A DNA stretch of 64,000 nucleotides from Ehretia macrophylla (Eukaryota; Streptophyta; Magnoliopsida; Boraginales; Ehretiaceae). Position numbers and translations under genes: made by a program. Of this stretch, positions 59,642-64,000 are shown piece by piece (the stretch's first letter is position 1; every line of letters starts with the position of its first letter). The stretch covers positions 13,133,001 through 13,197,000 of the forward strand of contig CM075778.1 in assembly GCA_037974665.1 (NCBI GenBank). Direction: 5' to 3'. The notes under the pieces were generated by a model, which had not been told where the DNA came from, did no database searches, and saw only the letters and a list, made by a program, of their open reading frames with translations.

Positions 59642-61021
59642 TGAGACCCCAAGTTCGATTTTTGTGCAAATTACATGTTTATTTGAATTTTATGTGAAAA
59701 AATTATGTTTTTATTTAATTTAGTACCAAACATGTGCAATTATATGATTTACATATGTTTAGTAGATTAAAAGTGCATTTGAAATCCGATTAAATTGCTA
59801 ATTGTTGACCATTTTTCTTCTTTGACCACATAGGATTAGAATTGTAAATGCTAGATAAAATCATGCCTAAGTTAGTATTTTATCACCTTAAACATTTACT
59901 AGAGTGTTAGAATTGAAATTAGAAGCAAAATAGGAGGCTAACTTAGTCATTTGGACCTTTTGTTTGTATTTGACCTTACCTTGACTTGCATGGACCTCGT
60001 ACTTAAGCCAAATAAATACAAAACAAAAGCAAAAACTATTCTTTTCTCTCCTTCTTCAGCCGGCCAAAGCAAGCTAAAATGAATAGTAAACCCTTGTGAT
60101 TTTAAGCATTTTTGGAGCAATCGGAAGCCAATTAGAGCAAAACGAAGTTTGTTCTTGATTCATTTTAGCGTGTTCTAGCTTTCTATTGGTTTATTTTGCC
60201 TTTATTTTGTAAAAAAGGTGAGGGGATTTTTCTAACCAAGCTTTTAAAGTTGAAGCATTTCAATTATTTATTGCTATATATTGCTATTAGTGTTCATGAA
60301 TATTGCTAATTAGGCCTTTGAGAACATTTTGCTCGATTATTAGCTTGTATAAATTAGAACTTGTTGTAGTTGGATTAGTTGAGTTGTTTGATGAATTATA
60401 TGGATAAATTTAGGTGTAAACTTGATTCCTAGCCTTTATATGATGTCCATACATGATAATATATCAACGTAGCATAGCGTAATTGCTCGTTAATGTAAAA
60501 TAGCACAAAAATAGGGGTGTTGGTGGCTGGTCAACCCAGTTTTGGGTGGCCTTTGGGCTACCCTCATGTCATTGTAATTGCTCGTTAAGTTAGTTTTATG
60601 CTAGGTGAAGTTTGGGGGTGCTATATGGTTGAGTTATTGCATTATATGTTGCTAGAATTGGCTTATATGTTGCTAGGAATTGAGTAGTTTGTTGATTTCA
60701 CTTCTTTAATTGTTGAATGTGTTGTCAAGGCATGAAATGTTGCTAAGGTAGTTCAATTTGATGAAGGGGAAATGCATGAGCTAAGTGTGGTTTATGTGCT
60801 TGGGTGCTTGGATATAGCTTGCTAAATAAATATGAAATGTGAATATGCTCAGGAAACAACCTACTTTGTTGTTTCCCCTAATTGTCATGATTGCGTGAAT
60901 GTGATTGTCTTGAATGCGTAAATGTGCTTGAAAGTGAATGTGAATGCGATGTATTGTGAAAGGTTGCAACCTTTAAAACAGACACGGTAGCGTCATGTTG
61001 CACTAGGCAGCATAGGGCTTG
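59642..61021 (+). repeat. Partial gypsy LTR G
   Basis: Starts TGAGACCCCAAGTTCG and resembles the element A LTR in the opposite orientation. Cut at 61021 by element H. No gene. Confidence 0.65.
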
Positions 61022-63710
61022 TGTCACGCCGCGACCCAACCTAAGAGCAAAACTAAAAATTGGACAGAGTCTCCTCTATTTCTCAGACATTACAGTTCTT
61101 TACCTGCAAGGTAAAATTCCACAACCAATCCAATATATCCAACACAAACCACCAATCGCCCACAACCAAAATACCCAGTCAACTTCAAGCAACCCAATTC
61201 ATCAGCTACCCACAATATTATAACTGGCTTAGCTTCTATTAAAAATAACGCATCTAACTTCTATTTATAACATTAAAGCTATCTATCATCAGTTGTCCTT
61301 CTAGTTCAAAACTTAACCTTCTGTCATGCAGTCAACGACAAAAAAACAAAATTGACTACATGAAATACTTGTATATGAGTTTAACTTAGCCTTAAAATAG
61401 AATACTAACTATATACAATAGGCCTAAGTTAAACCTATATACAAGTACCTAGCATATTACTACGAAGTTTGATTTAAAGTCAAATACATCATTCTTGTTT
61501 CACAATATCACAGTCACAGCCAACATTTTCAGTCTTGATCCACGCAAAAAAATTCTCGTTCATAGTAAACGGAAATCGATTTCATCATATGCATAAACAT
61601 CTTCATCAACCTGGTTAACACAACCTGATTCATTTTCACCTGAAAGGGGAACATAAAACGGGGTGAGCTTACAATCATATAAGTTCAGCGATGGGGGAAA
61701 ATGGGAAGGGTTTTTGAAACCATTTTCATCTTTTAAAAAGTATTTGAAAAACCCGTGAATGCTATGCAGATAGTAACCACAATCGGAAGCAATAATAGAA
61801 CAGCAGACCTACTCCCCGAGGGACTAGTGCCTAAGCAAGAGTAGTAATTTACATAAGAACATTCGTGGGATATAGAGTTAAACATATTAACAAGTAATCA
61901 ACTCTACTCTCTGAGGACCTCCAAGGACCAAGCGAGAGTAGGAAAAGGATACAGACACACGAACATTCATCTAAGGTGGCCAGTCTCGTATCATTGGTCA
62001 ATACCTTGATTTTCCCAACACGCCAAGCAAGGAAGGTGTACTCCGGACGTACCCCAGAACCTATGACCCGCCTCCCCAAGGAACTAGCGCCCAAACAAGA
62101 GGGGGAATATGGACCATGGTAGTCAAGCGGGCCCGGCAAGCTCGATATCGCCGAAGCATCCTGATACTACCATGCCAAGGAATAGTTGCAACCTTCCGCA
62201 ATCTCAACAGTTTAATCAGTGAATCACGTACCAAATATTATATCACATTTCACAGCAGTTTTCATAACAACATGATCTTACAACTCATATTCACATAAGT
62301 GTCAATCCATGGCTATACATAATTAATGCCAATTATCACAAGTAATTTAGAGCTCACAATTCAAGACACATATATCACCCATCAATAATGTCTCATAGTG
62401 CACAATTTAACCACAAGAACCAATAAGAGCACAAAATAATCAAGTTTAACAGTTTCAAAATTTTAGCATAAACTCATATTTGGAAACATAATTACCTAGG
62501 TAAACGACCTAATATTAAACTGATTTTAACATTTATGTGAAGCTCTTCGAAAGTAGATAACTCTGGAATCAAACGAGACTCAATTCCGAGCTAAATGCAT
62601 GAAGTTATGACTAAAACAATACAAGTGCGCAAAGCTGTCCAAATTGGTAACGGTTTCCATCACCCTATGGTTTTATTTTTTAGAGGCAATAAACAGAAGA
62701 ACTAGCCTTTGCATCCTAAACAAAACTTGTCCCAAACTATGTCCTGTAAAATTTTCAGAATTTTTCAGGCAGTTTTACTAGGTCAAAAGTACCATGAAAT
62801 TCGAACAAGCAAAACTGTCCAGTCTAGCTCAACTACAGAACCTCACTGATTTTAGCAATTTCGAGCAAGTAAATGATTTTTTTCTCAAATTTCATCCAAC
62901 ATAAGAGTTGTTTCTCTAAAAGTCTATAATAACATGGGATTTTTCTAGATTTTTCCCACAAGGTTTACCTGCTCAAACAGTTTACACAATACAACTGCTA
63001 TAACAAAATCTTGCAAGCATGTAGACATCTAAACCTATATAATACATCAAATTCTTACCCAACAACACATATATATGTATTATAAACTTTTGAAAATCAG
63101 TTTTAAAAGGTCCCCTCACCTCAGGTCCTTGAGAGAAGATGATACTCCTTACAACAATTGCCAAAAGATTGACTTTGCTAGGTTAGTTGCTTGCTTGTTT
63201 TTTTTTTCTTCCTATCTCCTCCTCCTTCTTCTATTATTTTTCCAGATATTTGCTCTTCTTGTTTGCCTTCTTCAGCCGTGGGGTTGGTGGGTTGGTAGGT
63301 AGATATATGTTTTTATTTTAATTGTAAATCTTGGAGAAAAAGATAATAGTTTAGCTAATCTTTGTTTTACCCCTAACTTTATTTCTTGATTGCAATTGGG
63401 CCTAGCTTATTTTCTTCCTAAATCATTGAGGTCTAAGTGAGATTAAATAAACTACAACTCTAATTCTAAGCTTAATTTAGTGTCTAAAATAGTATTTTAG
63501 ATAATTACGCTTTAGCCCCTCAAGTCTTCAATAATTACTAAGTCTTCCAAAAGTTAATCTTTCAAATTCTAAATCCGATCTTATTCTAACTTGGTTTTCT
63601 AGCTTATTTCAAAAGTATATAACATATAAGTAAAACCTATATAATACTAGAATGCAAATAATTTCACATATACAACAATATTGCACATAGGTTCGGGACC
63701 GGGTCTCACA
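61022..63710 (-). repeat. Element H 3' LTR
   Basis: TGTGAGACCCGGTCC (minus, 63710) to GGCGTGACA (61022); 2689 bp, directly after a PPT. No gene. Confidence 0.83.
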
Positions 63711-63724
63711 TCCTCTCCCCTTAA
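63711..63724 (-). promoter_or_regulatory. Element H polypurine tract
   Basis: Minus strand TTAAGGGGAGAGGA before the LTR start. Confidence 0.85.
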
Positions 63725-63748
63725 GAGAATTGCATCCTCGCAATTTAT

Positions 63749-64000
63749 TTACCTCATAAACAATTCTGGATATTGTTGTTCCATTTGATCCTTCCGCTCC
63801 CAGGTAGCTTCCTCAACTCCATGGTTATCCCATAAAATCTTGACCATAGGAATCTTCTTGGTCCTCAACTCCCGATCTTGTTCTTCTAATACTCGAACCG
63901 GCTTTTTTTTATAAGACAAGTTCTCCTGTAATTGTAACGGCTCCGACTCTAATATAAGTGAAGGATCAGGGTTATATTTCTCTAACATGGATACATGGAA
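63749..64000 (-). CDS. Element H pol, C-terminal chromodomain (partial)
   Basis: Minus-strand frame open from the window edge to a stop at 63749. KYNPDPSLILESEPL is the linker after the integrase C-terminus, followed by a chromodomain core IPMVKILWDNHGVEEATWE and a short tail ending LFMR. It matches the element E chromodomain closely, and no stop interrupts it here, so H may be better preserved. The upstream pol lies outside the window. Confidence 0.85.
   Translation of the reverse strand, partial: FHVSMLEKYNPDPSLILESEPLQLQENLSYKKKPVRVLEEQDRELRTKKIPMVKILWDNHGVEEATWERKDQMEQQYPELFMR

Noticed and set aside
1..64000. CRISPR array, bacterial operon or host gene
   Set aside because: No regular spacer-repeat pattern, no host-like exons and no tRNA or rRNA genes; all coding similarity is to plant mobile elements or pararetroviruses.

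Overview
This window is repeat-rich plant DNA, almost certainly from an angiosperm and probably a eudicot (inference). It is a stack of nested LTR retrotransposons plus two integrated pararetrovirus copies. I found no host gene, no rRNA or tRNA gene and no CRISPR array. All long reading frames belong to mobile or viral elements. Element boundaries were read from TG...CA ends, 5-bp target-site duplications (TSDs), primer-binding sites (PBS, copies of TGGTATCAGAGC) and polypurine tracts (PPT). Several TSD pairs match exactly, so the nesting order is well supported.

Layout. 1-10061: pararetrovirus copy V1 (minus strand): a movement-protein-like domain, coat protein with zinc knuckle, protease, reverse transcriptase/RNase H and a downstream ORF2. 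It has no integrase. A solo LTR (1256-3544) splits ORF2. 10067-10113 is an (AT)n tract. 10114-13660 is a copia 5' LTR (copia P) carrying another solo LTR (10377-12110), followed by its PBS, leader and a gag fragment. 15670-16253 and 22724-23973 are two halves of the 3' LTR of a minus-strand copia (copia M), separated by pararetrovirus copy V2 (16254-22723, plus strand). 23974-25779 is copia M pol.

25780-59601 is one old minus-strand Ty3/gypsy chromovirus (element A) inserted into copia M pol and swollen by later insertions. These are solo LTR D (26604-29026) in its 3' LTR; full-length Tekay-like element E (32517-42482) in its gag; and a 14.4-kb block (43999-58427, TSD TTAGG) in its 5' LTR. 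That block holds non-autonomous gypsy element B, a complete TRIM (44005-44569), non-autonomous element C (45117-50581) and solo LTR F (57155-57965). From 59642 to the end there are a partial plus-strand gypsy LTR (G), the 3' LTR of a further minus-strand chromovirus (H, 61022-63710) and the start of its pol gene.

Activity. Element E is the youngest insertion by LTR similarity (about 25 differences in about 2.47 kb by eye), but its pol has three in-frame stops and there is a frameshift at the gag/pol join. V1 and V2 are both decayed. The least explained signals are a degenerate 13-bp tandem array that fills the space normally held by pol in elements B and C, an 18-bp array in the leader of A, the uncharacterised ORF2 of the pararetrovirus, and stop codons shared at orthologous positions by V1 and V2.
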